A stretch of DNA of 64,000 nucleotides from Fratercula arctica (taxonomy: Eukaryota; Chordata; Aves; Charadriiformes; Alcidae), in assembly GCA_947846985.1 (NCBI GenBank), contig CANTUZ010000005.1:5594501-5658500 (forward strand). Reading direction: 5' to 3'. Below are positions 11,025 through 22,510 of the stretch, piece by piece. The notes below the pieces were generated by a model. That model saw only the letters and a program-made list of their open reading frames with translations, had not been told where the DNA came from and did no database searches. Numbering within the stretch: position 1 is the stretch's first letter; each line of letters begins with the position of its first letter. The position numbers were made by a program, and so were the translations under genes.

Positions 11025-13857
11025 TTATTGTTTTCTTTGTTACTCTTTCTTTCTTTTATATAAACTTGATTTGATTGAGACAGAATGCCCTGGGGCATTG
11101 CTGTTGGGATGCACGGCTTTTCATCTCTTGATTGCCTTCTTGGCAGTGTTTTTAGTGAATTCAAACCTTTATCTGTTAGAGACTGCAAGGTAAGCTAGAT
11201 CCGGTAAATTGAGATTAACTCTTAGTTCTGTTCCTTAGTGGGGAAAGGTCTATATCTAACGTGGCATCTTTCTTGATAAAGAGTGACGGCTGGGCGGGTA
11301 TTGTGGATGAGCTCTGAAAGCTTCACATAGTGAAGTCCTTCGTGTTGTGTCGTCAGACAACTCTGATCTCTGCAACTGACAATTTCCATCCTTCTGGTGT
11401 TGGTCAATAGAATGCAATTGTGCTTTGAAAAAGGCATTTTATTTTGAGTGGAGTGTCTTGGCAGAATGAGTGAGATTTAAAAGATGATGCAAAAGCCCAT
11501 TAGAAAATATTTTTAGAGATACCACTGTAGCTGTTACTTGCACTGTACCAGAAATATAATATTAGGTCAATAATAGATAACACCTAAGTTTTAGTGTGCT
11601 TGTTAAAAGATACACTGCTTAAGGTCTCTCAATATATTTATAAGTTGTTTGTCTTTACACATCCTTGACCCAGGCCAGAAAAACTCATTGCCATTTTGTT
11701 TCATATTTTCTTCTTCTCCCTCCCAGTAATATCATCTTAAGGTATATGAATGCTATCGTAATTCCTTGATATACTGTTGCATATTTTGTGCAGCTATCAA
11801 AACAAGTACCCGTTTTCAGTTTCAATTGTTATACTTGCAATAAGGTACCAGCAACCTTCAAAAAAATGTTGCTGAATGTATGGTTGTGTCCATGCACCTA
11901 TGATTGCACCAAAGCAACTTGCTCTCTTCTGGCCACAACTAAAAATACTTTCTTAAAGCTTCTCTACAGTTTCAAAAGATAGTGTTTCTCATATAGACAA
12001 TTACCATAAAATAATGTGTTAGTAACATTTTTGACGTTCTTACAGCTTATTCAACATTCTGGTGTTTTTAATAACACATGATTATTGGAGGATACTAGGT
12101 AGCTTTTCATTAAGCAATACAGAGTAAATCTTTCACACTTTCACACAGAGTGTTTCTTACAGGTAAATTAGACTTGTGTTTTATTGGTGAAAGCAAGTAT
12201 CGGTGCTACAGGGTAAAGCAAAAAGAGTGAATTTAAAGACTGTATACATGTTACATTAGGGTAGAATCCAGCTAGTCTTGTGCTGAATGTGTCTGGAGTG
12301 CATTTGCATAGGCTGGAAGGCTGTACAGAGAACTGTAAAACACACACAGCTAGAAAACTATTTTTATGTTGTCTGACTGTTCCCTATACTGTACTAAGGT
12401 CAAACGGAGCTAAGATTGCATCCACTGTCTATTGAATTCAGGGTTTTTTCAATGAGTTCAACGAGATTTGAATCAAGGTCTTTCTATTAACTTTGTGGTA
12501 ATAGACCAGGCAAGGGAGAATGCTTCTATTGTGATTCTGGAACGTGCTTCTTTATCCTTAAATTAAGATTGATTAAGCATAACTGATTTCTAAAGCCATA
12601 GTATCACAGCCAAAAGTGGAAGCAGGTCAGAAGTTACACATTCTTTCTATCTTGCTTTGTGATGATTGCAGTGTTCTTCTGGTTTGTTTTGATAACTCCA
12701 TTGAAATTTAAATTAAAATATATAAAATTACAATTTATGTGTTATGTTTTTAAATATAAATTATTTTATACCCGTTTGTTTAAAAAAGGGAGTATAGTAA
12801 GCACATTGATGTGGTGCAAAGGAAAACTCCAACAATATGATATGTCATCTCATTTCTCAAAGTAAATTTCTGTTCGGTTTTAACTGTTGAATTGAGTTTT
12901 GAAAGATGATGTTCAGTTGGTTTGTGGAAGAAGTATTCTGCCCTATTTTGTCATGCTTAGTATTAGGTTACTAGACAGACAGCTGCAGTTGGCTTAAAAC
13001 GGTGCACTAAAAATATTGGAGAGCCTCGCCTTGAGGAAGCAGAGCAGTAAAATGGCAACAAGAATATTTATTTCGCACGGAATCATCTGGGGATGCGAGA
13101 GAGGCTTTCAAAAGTGTAATATATCACAGGGCAAATTTTATTATATTACTTTTGTCTCTTACTGCTTTTATTGATCTTTTTCATATATGCTTTAGAAAAT
13201 TGTCATGTCTGTCCTCAGAGCCATAAAAGTAAACTTGACATCAATCAGCGTTTTGTATATGTCTTTTTACCAATAAAACAGAATGGGCAGATTCTGTCCA
13301 TTCAGTATGCTTTCTGAATTAATTTAATAAAATATAGCTTGTTTGTTCATTAGAAAAGATTTTAGGTGAAAATGTATCAATCAAGGTGGGTATCTTACAC
13401 ATTCAAAAGTCAGTTCCATTATTGGGATAATACAAAGGAAATTATCAGTATTTATCACTGTGATTCATTGTACTAATTTTAAGGAGTTGATGTTTCATTT
13501 TTCAAAAAATAAAATCCAGCATCTCCAGCCAAACAGCAGCCTGAAAGCATCCAGATGAACAGCCTGCTTCTGGCGTACAAATGGCTACAACTTGATCGCA
13601 TATCAATCAAGCAAAACACCAAGCACCAAGAGAATTTAACACCATATAGCAGCAAAGAAAGAGCCCGCTGCAAAGAGTTCAGTGCCTTCTGAGAGAGATG
13701 CTCAGCCTTCCAAGTTCACCTTAATCTTAATTTTGCAAGTCCTGTATGACAGAGCACTGGGTACTTGAAAAGATTCACTGCTACATCAGCTAAAAGAGCC
13801 TAGCGACAAACTCTACAATATTAGTTCACCATTTTGATAAGTACTGTATAGTATGCA
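11025..13857. other. AT-rich unique sequence, candidate conserved block at 13480-13730
   Basis: No gene or mobile element is recognised. The block near 13480-13730 is less simple than its surroundings and lacks stop-rich AT runs, so it might be constrained non-coding DNA; this is an impression only. Confidence 0.35.
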
Positions 13858-13879
13858 AATATATACACACACACACAAA
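13858..13879. repeat. Short TA/CA microsatellite
   Basis: AATATATACACACACACACAAA is a short dinucleotide repeat with about seven CA units. Confidence 0.85.
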
Positions 13880-15508
13880 CTCACCCACAGTATGTACGTG
13901 TGCCTGTATCCAATATCTTTGACGTCATTTCTTCCTGATATATTCATTATTCTTTATAATCCTTCCAGGTACTTTTCTGTTTTGCCCTTTTTCCTTCTTT
14001 ACTTTCACTGTGCGTTGCCTCCCAAATTTGAAAGAATTCCTTCATGCTTTTCTGAGTGCTTTGAAAAAACCCCGTCTCCAAACCTTGTTGAGACTTAGCA
14101 CTAAGTAGTAGTTTTGTAGTACCAGGATTTGGAACCGTGACTACAGTAGGCAGCCATTATGCTAATTACGTTTGTAAAGTACCTCTTATATGCAATATCT
14201 CTAGAAATATAAATCAGGAATAATAACTTTACAATCAGTTGTTGCAAGGCCTGAAATTTATAGGCTCTTCCTGAACTGAACTAACCCTCATACATATACC
14301 ACATGTAAAATCTGCAGCATAGATTAGGTTGGAAGCCACTCACAAAGGCGATGAACTGCCCAGCTAAGGATTTGTCTTCTGGTCTCAGATGTGTTTGCAT
14401 CCTGATTGCCAGACTGACCCGCACTCTCCTTCCTGCTCCAACACGTGGGATGAAAATTTTCCAGGACAGTTCTTCTGCCCAAAGTTCATTCCTGCCAGAT
14501 TTGTCCTTTGCTGACTCCAGCCGGCTGTAAAAGGACTCCAGTGGCATTTGGCAGACTTTGTGTTAAATAAGTCGCACCCTGTATCCAGTGGATGTAGTTC
14601 ACTGAACCAAGAAGAGTTTTGTACTTTTCTAGATGAGAGCGTCACACTTGAGTACAGAGAAAAAGAGCAGAACCTCTGCTGCTCCCTTATTTTGCTTGTA
14701 TGCTGTCTCCTTACTTTCTCAACTGTCCTCTAAACCCACCGCAGCAACTGGTATCATCTGATTATTCTGGTGTTTGGCTTACATAGTTGGATTGCTATCA
14801 ACGACCACCTTGTGTGTACTTGGATGAGTAAATTCAATCAGCTAAATGAAATTGTGGTCTTTCCATCAATTCATTATCAAATTGCTTGTATAGTTCAGCT
14901 AGCCTATTGCTTTTTCAAAGCTGCACATTTTTGTTTACCCAGGCAGTCTGTGCCTGACCCCTTCCTTGCCTTTCCTAAACGCCCCTTGTTTCACTTGACG
15001 TGCACGTAGTCTTTTGAGTCTGGCCAAATACCAGTGAACTTCATGGTCACTTTACTGACCACCCTGTTGAAAATAAATCAGCATTTCCAAAGTATAAGAG
15101 AAGCCAGTATGACTTTTTCTCTCATGCTGCCCAGTGTAGCAGCCCCAAACACCTGCTGATTTATAAGGTGAACAAAGATGATGCCAAGAGAGGACGTTGC
15201 TTGCCGAGCAGTGACCAAGAGGAGCTGTGGTTTGCATTTTGGGTAGGGAACACAGAGCAAAGAGCCTCCGGCGAGCACCGGTGAAGGATGGATTTACCCA
15301 CCTTTTTCCCCCCTAGTTCCCTGTGCCTTTGAGCAAGTAAAAGTGTTGGGTTGAAGTCCCTTTGAATTCCAGTCTTCTAGAAGACTGCTGTGGGCTTAAT
15401 TATAGGGCAGCATTGGAAGTATACCTGCTGCTGTATTTGATCGTGAAGTACAATTTATGCTCTTTGCCATAGGTATTTAACACCCACTGAAGCTGACATA
15501 TGCATGTC
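13880..15508. other. Unique intronic sequence, no feature seen
   Basis: Short frames on both strands overlap one another and have no family resemblance. I see no repeat here. Confidence 0.4.
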
Positions 15509-16476
15509 AGCCAGGGGTCAGTACTGGGTCCGGTCCTCTTCATATATTCATCAATGACCTGGATGAGGGGATAGAGTGCACCCTCAGCAAGTTTGCTGAT
15601 GACACAAAGCTGGGGGGGGCGGCTGACACACCGGAGGGCTGTGCCACCATACAGAGAGACCTGGACAGGTTGGAGATTTGGGCAGAGAGGAACCTTATGA
15701 AATTCAACAAGGGCAAGTGCGTAGGGTGCTGCACCTGGGGAGGAATAACCTCATGCACCAGGACAGGTTGGGGGTGACCTGCTGGAGAGCAGCTCTGTGA
15801 AAAGAGACCTGGGAGTCCTGGTGGACAACAGGATGACCATGAGCCAGCAATGTGCCCTTGTGGCCAAGAAGGCCAATGGCATCCTGGGGGGCATCAAGAA
15901 GAGTGTGGCCAGCAGGTTGAGGGAGGTCATCCTCCCCCTCTACTCTGCCTTGCTGAGGCCGCACCTGGAGTACTGTGTCCAGTTCTGGGCTCCCTGGTTC
16001 AAGAAGGACAGGGAACTGCTGAAGAGGGTGCAGCAAAGGGCTACCAAGATGATGAGGGGAATGGAACACCTCTTTTATGAAGAAAGGCTGAGGGATTTGG
16101 GTCTCTTCAGTCTGGAAAAAAGACGGCTGAGGGGGGACCTTATCAACACTTATAAATACTGAAAGGGTGGGTGTCAGGAGGATGGGACCAGGCTCTTTTC
16201 AGTGGTGCCTGGCAACAGGACAAGAGGTAATGAGCACAAACTTGACCATAGGAAGTTCCATCTCAACGTGAGGAGGAACTTCTTTCCTTTGAGGGGTGGC
16301 AGAGCCCTGGCACAGGCTGCCCAGAGAGGTGGTGGAGTCTCCGTCTCTGGAGACATTCAAAACCCACCTGGACGCGTTTCTGTCCAACCTGCTGTAGGGG
16401 ACCCTGCTTTGGCAGGGGGGTTGGACTAGATGATCTCCAGAGGTCCCTTCCAACCCTATGGTTCTATGATTCTATG
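15509..16476 (+). mobile_element. CR1 LINE, 5'-truncated, keeps part of the reverse transcriptase
   Basis: This is a 5'-truncated CR1 copy of about 970 bp. Near its start it encodes a CAGGGGTCAGTACTGGG stretch (the QGSVLGP-type RT motif). AAGTTTGCTGATGACACAAAG follows, giving KFADDTK, with the FADD form of the RT catalytic aspartates intact. After frameshifts, a 121-codon frame at 15797-16162 carries the C-terminal region ([35 protein letters not shown]). Coding then breaks at a TGA. The 3' end has TTGGACTAGATGATCTCCAG, TTCCAACCC and TTCTATGATTCTATG, diagnostic of CR1. Truncation and frameshifts make it non-autonomous. I saw no clear target duplication, which is usual for CR1. Confidence 0.96.
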
Positions 16477-17733
16477 TGAGGCCACCTACCAGCTAGTTTG
16501 GGATGGATGTGAATACTCAGTACTTTGGGCCAAAATGCAGAAAAGCTGCAGATTACTCTGTCGCGACTACCCAGTAGAAGCTGCTGTCGTGCACGTGTCT
16601 GAGGGACATGCTTTCCCCTTGAGCTGCATTGCGATTGCCACTGCAGAACAGACTCATGGCCACTCTGCACTGCCGTTGTCCCGGCAAGCTGTGGACCACC
16701 TTGCTTACGGAAGCGTACTAGCAGTTGGCTTTATCTGTAATTAAGCTCATGCAATGCAGGAGTAGGTGTGGTTTTGGCCCATGTAAGCGTATACAGTGTA
16801 CCCCCATTGAAGAAAAATGTGTTTGCTTTCTTTAATTAAGAGCTTCTCTTCCCTGTGATATGGGGTGCAGGAGTTTGTATTTTTTGGTGTTGCTATATGC
16901 TTTCCTCTTATGCAAGCTGTGGTACATTTTATCTTTTTCTGCAGTGCTGTTCCTTTTGGCACTAACGGAACTATTTTTTGCAACACTTTTCTTTCTTGAC
17001 TGAAGAAGAAACGGAAATTCAGGAGGAAGAGAAAAGCAGTGGAAGAAGCAAAAAGCACCTGCTGAAAGGCACTCGCTTTTGAAGCTCTTCCATTTCTTTT
17101 TGCTGTCAAGTTGAAGAGATCAGCTGCTTAGTAAACAAATTGTACAGATTTTCTTAAAACATTGGTGTTTCTTACTTACTGGTGGTGTTGAGATGAAGAG
17201 GGAAGAGGGGTTATCCACTGGATAGAATTCTAGTCAGTTGCTTCTGAGTTCAAATTCTCAGAATTTGCTCATTCTGTAATGGGAGAAGATGAACTCTAAA
17301 CAGACGAAGTGCTTCTGTTTTAATTGGGTTTCCTTTTTTTTGAAAAATAACGGGCCGATATGATAAAGGAAAAAGAAGGAAGTTCAGTATATTATACCTA
17401 TGGTTGCATTGTAGTAGGTTGTATTATATGTCTATGGTAACATTGTAGTGGTTAATATATTTAGCTGTAAAAGCATGGATTATGCTGTACATAACATCAA
17501 GAAATCGGCTGACTAAAAGGTGCATTTAATAAATATTTCTCAGTATGGGAAATTTTATAAAATATGAATGCAGCAGTAATATTAATATTGTAATGTTTTT
17601 TACACCTTTATCAAAAATTTATTTTGCATATGAAGAAATAATATTTAACGTACATCTGATTTATTTGGTAAGGTGACTTTAGTGTCTTTTCATAGTGAAG
17701 TGACTTTCCTTTCAATTTGTGTGATAATTACTT
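16477..17733. other. Unique sequence between two CR1 fragments
   Basis: No gene or repeat recognised. An imperfect duplication of CTATGGT(T/A)(G/A)CATTGTAGT occurs at about 17399-17454. Confidence 0.4.
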
Positions 17734-17842
17734 AGAATCATACAGTTGTCTAGGTTGGAAGGGACCTTTCAGATCATCTAGTCTAAACATCAACCTAACT
17801 CTGACAAAAACCATCACTAAACCATATCTCTAAGCACTATGT
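17734..17842 (-). mobile_element. CR1 LINE 3'-end fragment
   Basis: The run TAGGTTGGAAGGGACCTTTC with AGATCATCTAGTC is the reverse complement of the CR1 3' end. It continues as AACATCAACCTAACTCTGAC and AAACCATATCTCTAAGCACT. Only the last 110 bp or so of the element remain. It is the same subfamily as the fragment at 42500-42776, which it matches nearly base for base. Confidence 0.93.
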
Positions 17843-20800
17843 TTTTCTTTTAATAAAAATATTTTTATGTATTTATGAAGATAAATATTTTATTTTTATA
17901 GTAGTTACTGTATTACTCGTGGAAGTATGAGGTATTTTCTCGACATGAGGGTTCCACGCTGCAGTACCTGCTTTCCCGTAGTAACACAGTGAAGTATTGT
18001 ACTGTCCTACCACACAAAAATTTAGACAACTCGGGGAAATTCTTTCTGCTCTGTAGGAAAAGAGGCTGGAACCCAAACTGTGCAGCTTTCCCTGAGTCCT
18101 GTAAGCAGAGGGGCTAAAAAGAAGCTACTGTTGGCATGCCTCCCTCCCATGGGCTCTCTTGCGCATTGCTGCCGAGATCTAGGGAAGAACAAAAGGAACT
18201 TACAAAAATGTCAGATAGATTCCACACCTTCCACTTAAAGAGACTCTAGCTCTCCAGCCTACCTCTTTTCCTTCCTGGGGATGTCCACAATCACTTCTTT
18301 GGGAGAGGAGATAACTCTATTTAACTGGACAGGATAAAGAAACTGTACCCTGTAAATACGTAAGCAGTGGGGATGCAGCTTGTGCGTATCCAGGAGCGTG
18401 GTGACAAGTTTGTGGGTACTTTCATCCTGCTCTTTGTGGAGCTCTGCAGTGAGACTCCCATGTGTCTCCAACATTATCACAAAAATGACATAGCCAGTAG
18501 ATATATAGCTTTGGCTATTTCCATTTTCTACAGATCCATCATCAAGGAGGACATGCATCAAAAATAAAATCTTCCTCTACAGAGAAATGGTGTCTATTTA
18601 GGAAAGGTCTTTATGTGATAAAGGCTTTTATTTTAGAGAAAGAAATCTGTTAGCATTACAGAGATCTGTTCACTTTCGCAGAAGCCTGCTGAAATCAATA
18701 GGTTCTGTTTCTTTTACGTATGGAATACTGAATAAGACTCTTAATGATGGAGATTTACCGTCGTAGACTTTACCCTAATGGCATCTTCACTTAATTTTCC
18801 TGATAAAACCTTTATTGCAAATTCAGTAACCATTCTCTTTTTTAACAAGGTTGCCAGCCTGCAAATAATTTCAGAGAAAGGATCTATTAATGGGAATACA
18901 TTAGCAAAATACGATCCAGCCATGATTTATCTTTCTTGTGTTAACTTTATCTGAGTTAGGAGGGAGTCTGCAATCAAGGTTTATAACTCCTAGTTCCGTG
19001 GGCATCGTCACCACCCCCGCTGCAACAGAGTTTTGATTTTGAAGGGTCTAAACCACAACGGAAATCTTAGATCCCACAGCCCGTAAGACATATAAAAAAG
19101 CATAAGCACCAAAGCAGGTCGTTTCATGAGAGCATGGACGCTGCAGCTGATTTACTGTTCAGTCACTGAGCTGTTTCCTGTGGGGTCCTCTTGTCCATAA
19201 GGCATAGGTACAGAAGTGATGTAAAGATTTTCCTTAATGAAGCTCTTCTGCTAAGGGTGCAAAGGAAAAATCTCATTGTTGTAAATGAATGAATTTTGAT
19301 AAAATGTTCTGAAAGGCTTCAGCCAGAGGCAGAACTATTAGAGAAAATAGTTCAAATAAGTGAAGGTTGGTAAAATTGCTAGCAATTGAAACTGAGTTCC
19401 TATTATTAGAGGTATTGAGCATTCTTAAAATTCAGAGTAGTGCTATTGGTACTGCATATAATACTGTTAGCTCTTTTTCTAGCAGATAAGGAAAGTAGCC
19501 CTTAGACAAACATTTTGATTTTGTAACTACATTCTGAGATTTCTGGTTTTGATGTTCCCATTTCCTGCAAGCCTACAATGCAGAAATTAGAGGGTTTGTA
19601 GAAGAAGTACCTGGGGAACAGCAGGATAATTCTGGCACTCTTCCTTGGGGTTTTCATGCATAAAAACACAAGAATGAACAACCTCCCCCAAATCCACCAA
19701 AGCCTGAGCAGCAAAGACAAGCACAGTTAGTCTATATTGCCGAGGACCTTTCAGCTTCTGCAAAATTTGAAAAGTTTTGAATTTTTTCCTTCTGCAGCCA
19801 TTGCCCAGCTTCTTCCCCAACTCCCTCCGCCCTCCGGCATCCACATAACAAGTTAGTGCCTGGGTGACTCCTCTTGCACTGGGCAGCAGAGAGTTCCTTT
19901 TTACAGGAACCTGTAGTTCAGCAGTTCCTCAGGGTGTCCTTGTACAGATTACTGGGTTTTTTAAGTTGCTAAGATGTGATACCTAAAGGATAGGAGAATT
20001 TCAAAATGCTCGACAAGTGAGTGCCAGCACGTTTGGATATGCATCAGGAGGGATAGGTAGGAAGGAATAGAAGGATAGAGAAAGAGTTTTGACCCGTGGC
20101 AGGCGTCCCAGCCTTTCTCTCCGGGATGTAAGTAGCGTGCTTGGCTGTGCCTGTAGCCGACAAGACCTGGCTGCTGCACTGGCATAACACAGTTTTTGCA
20201 CTAATGGGAAAATCTTTTACATGACCAGCCCTGTCTCATAAGCCTTTCTCTGTTCGTAATCTTAAAAGAGAACAGAAGAAAACACCACCTTAATGTGCAG
20301 ACCTAGGAATCGGCTTTATTTTAAGAAGCACACATTTCACATTAGTGAGTTGGCAGTGTTGGTTGTGGTGGCAAAGAATGCATGTGAGAGGTCCGACTGA
20401 AGCCCTCTTCCCTACCTATCCCCATCACATCTAATGACTTTCGGTGGACAGCCATGACTGCTACAGACAATAAATGCTTTTATTTTTTTAAGCCCTTGCT
20501 GACTTCTTTTATTTTAAGACCCCAGTGTACTTCTTTCCTAGTGTAATGTGGCACATATTGCTCATGAACTATTCACTTCTTTTGCCAATATTTTTTCTTC
20601 TTTTGCCCTTTATGTCTTCTCTGCCACAAATTCTAATTCTTTTGATGTCATGCAGAAATGTTCTCTGCTTACTCTCAATTTCAAACCTGAAAAAATGTAG
20701 ATGGAGACTTTAACTTGCACCTTCACTCAGAATGCTGAGCCTAGAAATGAGCAAACATTCTTTCAAGGGCTACAGAGCAGATCTTTTGAGTCTCATCGCG

Positions 20801-22390
20801 TTTTTCGTACATTTTCCAGCTGTATTTCATACTGGTACTTTCAGCTTTCTGCGGTTATACTTTTTTACAAATACTTATATGCAAGAAAGCCCAAAATGCT
20901 ACTCATAAACCATATTTATCTTTTTCACACACAGTAGAAATTGACTGGTTTGAACATAGATATATTTCAGAAGGTTCCCGTATGGAGCATGTGGATTGAG
21001 GAGCAGGAAGCGTTGCTGGGCAAGAACCACGCTTTCTCCACACCACTGCCTTACACCAGTCGCAGGAGCGCTTATGATGTTCTACTACCATCTTCTCTAA
21101 ACCACTTCAGCGTTCTTCTCCCCATGTTATCTTCCATAAAACAGTATGACATGCTACAAATTATATATTTAGAGAAAGGTAGACCATCTATCAATTCAGT
21201 CAAGAGATACGGCGATGTGGATTTTTTGCTTCTAAGTGGTTAATGATTGCAAAAGATTCTTTTTAATGCTTAGCACTTTATTCACTTTATTTTTCTTTTT
21301 AGTGCATTGGAAAATAAATCTTAAACATTTCTTCTGTTATCTAGCACTTTAAGCCTTTTCATAGCATTTGTAACATCTCTTTGCCAACACTCCATCTGTG
21401 ATTTTAGCTTGCAGGAAACACTTTGCAATTCTGTTATTAGCTTAGATGCAGAGAGCTGCTGTTTAAATATTAATTGTAACTTCCCTCATAAGTGCAGTGA
21501 AACCCACTGAGTAACTTGTGAAGTTCAATAAATATCTAGGAGAGCATGTTGTGGGTAGGGCCTGCTCTTAGTCTTAGCTAAAGGTCTTACTTGAGTTAAT
21601 ACTGCAAAATAGATCATGTCCTGATGTGTGCCGTTTCCTTTCCTCCCCTTACCTCAGTTGCCCTCCTTGTACAAGCGCAATAAAAAGGAAGAAATAAGAA
21701 TAATGTAAAACTGCAAACGTACTTCTTGCACAGTTACTAGACTTCCTGCTAAGCCAAAGTGAGAGGACCACTACAAGAAAAGGTGTTAGATCCGTCATTT
21801 GTTTCAGTTCCTAGTTATTGGACAAATGCACTTCTAAAGTACTTGTGTGTTACTCTGTCAAGAATCACACTTCAGTAGAGGCATTATCTTGTGGTTGAGC
21901 CCTTCTCCTCTGTTTTCAGTCATGAGCTTCACCCTATTTCATTTCTCAATTCCACAAAACGTACTTTATACTTAAAAAAATAAGAAAATACTCTATGTTT
22001 AGAGACATTTCAGTGAAGTGTATTTGATAGAAGCGAGAAACAAAGCAGTTAACACTGCCTGACCAGCCTGTTTTCTGTGGATCGCCAGAGCATTGTAATT
22101 GTGATACTCCTATAATTGACAGAAGATCAGCCCCATTAAAACTGTACGTTGTATTTTTCCCTCTCTTCTTCTTCCAGATGGTTATTAATCTTTTATTGGT
22201 GAGATGGTTTGCCTACGGTGTAATCTGAGATTTTTCCTCGTGTCATTTAAGTGAGTTACTTCTCTTTGTATTTGCAGGTGAACTGAATTTTAATATGTTG
22301 AATTCTGTTAATTGCTTGGAATTTAGGTGTTTTTTGTAATACCTTGCAAATGTATAATAATTTTTTTAAAAAATTAAGTAGTACCCATAT
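17843..22390. other. Unique intronic sequence up to the NELL1 exon acceptor
   Basis: I see no mobile element or gene. Short frames such as 18259-18561 (-) have no recognisable motif. A second strong acceptor-like tract, TTCTCTTTGTATTTGCAG, ends at 22277, 131 bases before the exon. Confidence 0.4.
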
Positions 22391-22408
22391 ATTCCTTTTA
22401 TTTTTCAG
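22391..22408 (+). promoter_or_regulatory. NELL1: 3' splice acceptor of the NELL1 EGF exon
   Basis: The sequence ATTCCTTTTATTTTTCAG is a good polypyrimidine tract ending in AG directly before the EGF reading frame. Cutting here gives a phase-1 junction (G|CA, alanine), which the EGF frame requires. No other AG lies between the tract and the exon. Confidence 0.9.
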
Positions 22409-22504
22409 CATTCTGTGAAGAGGGGTGCAGATATGGTGGAACTTGTGTAGCCCCTAACAAATGCGTCTGCCCTTCTGGATTCACAGGAAGTCATTGTGAG
22501 AAAG
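22409..22504 (+). CDS. NELL1: NELL1 internal coding exon: one EGF-like module
   Basis: This is a single 96-bp internal exon. It follows a TTTTTCAG acceptor and precedes a GTAAAG donor. With one base (G) from the previous exon, it reads Ala-Phe-Cys-Glu-Glu-Gly-Cys and so on. It carries six cysteines at residues 2, 6, 12, 18, 20 and 29 after the split codon, spaced C-x3-C-x5-C-x5-C-x1-C-x8-C, the EGF pattern. GGTC and GFTGSHC are typical EGF landmarks. The module has no DxDE calcium motif at its start. In NELL proteins, as I recall, this type lies just before two calcium-binding EGF modules. The residues [16 protein letters not shown] fit NELL1 and differ at many sites from NELL2 (for example KDGCRNGG). 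NELL1 is a secreted glycoprotein with thrombospondin-like, VWC and EGF domains, linked to bone formation and neural signalling; its EGF region binds partners. The length is a multiple of three and both introns are phase 1. There is no stop, frameshift or lost cysteine, so it looks functional. The gene assignment comes from memory of the family, not from an alignment. Confidence 0.93.
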
Positions 22505-22510
22505 GTAAAG
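22505..22510 (+). promoter_or_regulatory. NELL1: 5' splice donor of the NELL1 EGF exon
   Basis: GTAAAG follows ...GAG AAA G, leaving phase 1. The split codon would be completed by the next exon; in NELL1 I expect an aspartate opening a calcium-binding EGF module. The site is a near-consensus donor. Confidence 0.9.

Larger units (their letters stand above)
1..22408 (+). other. NELL1: 3' portion of a large NELL1 intron
   Basis: Everything upstream of the EGF exon appears intronic. I saw no cysteine-rich EGF, VWC or laminin-G coding stretch flanked by splice sites on the + strand. The ORFs present are short, have no family resemblance and overlap on both strands. The interval holds a 23-bp minisatellite, a solo LTR, a C28 run, AC/AT microsatellites and two CR1 fragments, listed separately. 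The intron starts outside the window, so it is at least 22.4 kb long. Very large introns are known for NELL1. A gene nested on either strand cannot be excluded by eye, but nothing supports one. Confidence 0.75.

Noticed and set aside
15797..16162. A 121-codon frame that could be annotated as a host gene
   Set aside because: It is the C-terminal part of CR1 ORF2 within a truncated LINE, so it is listed as a mobile element.
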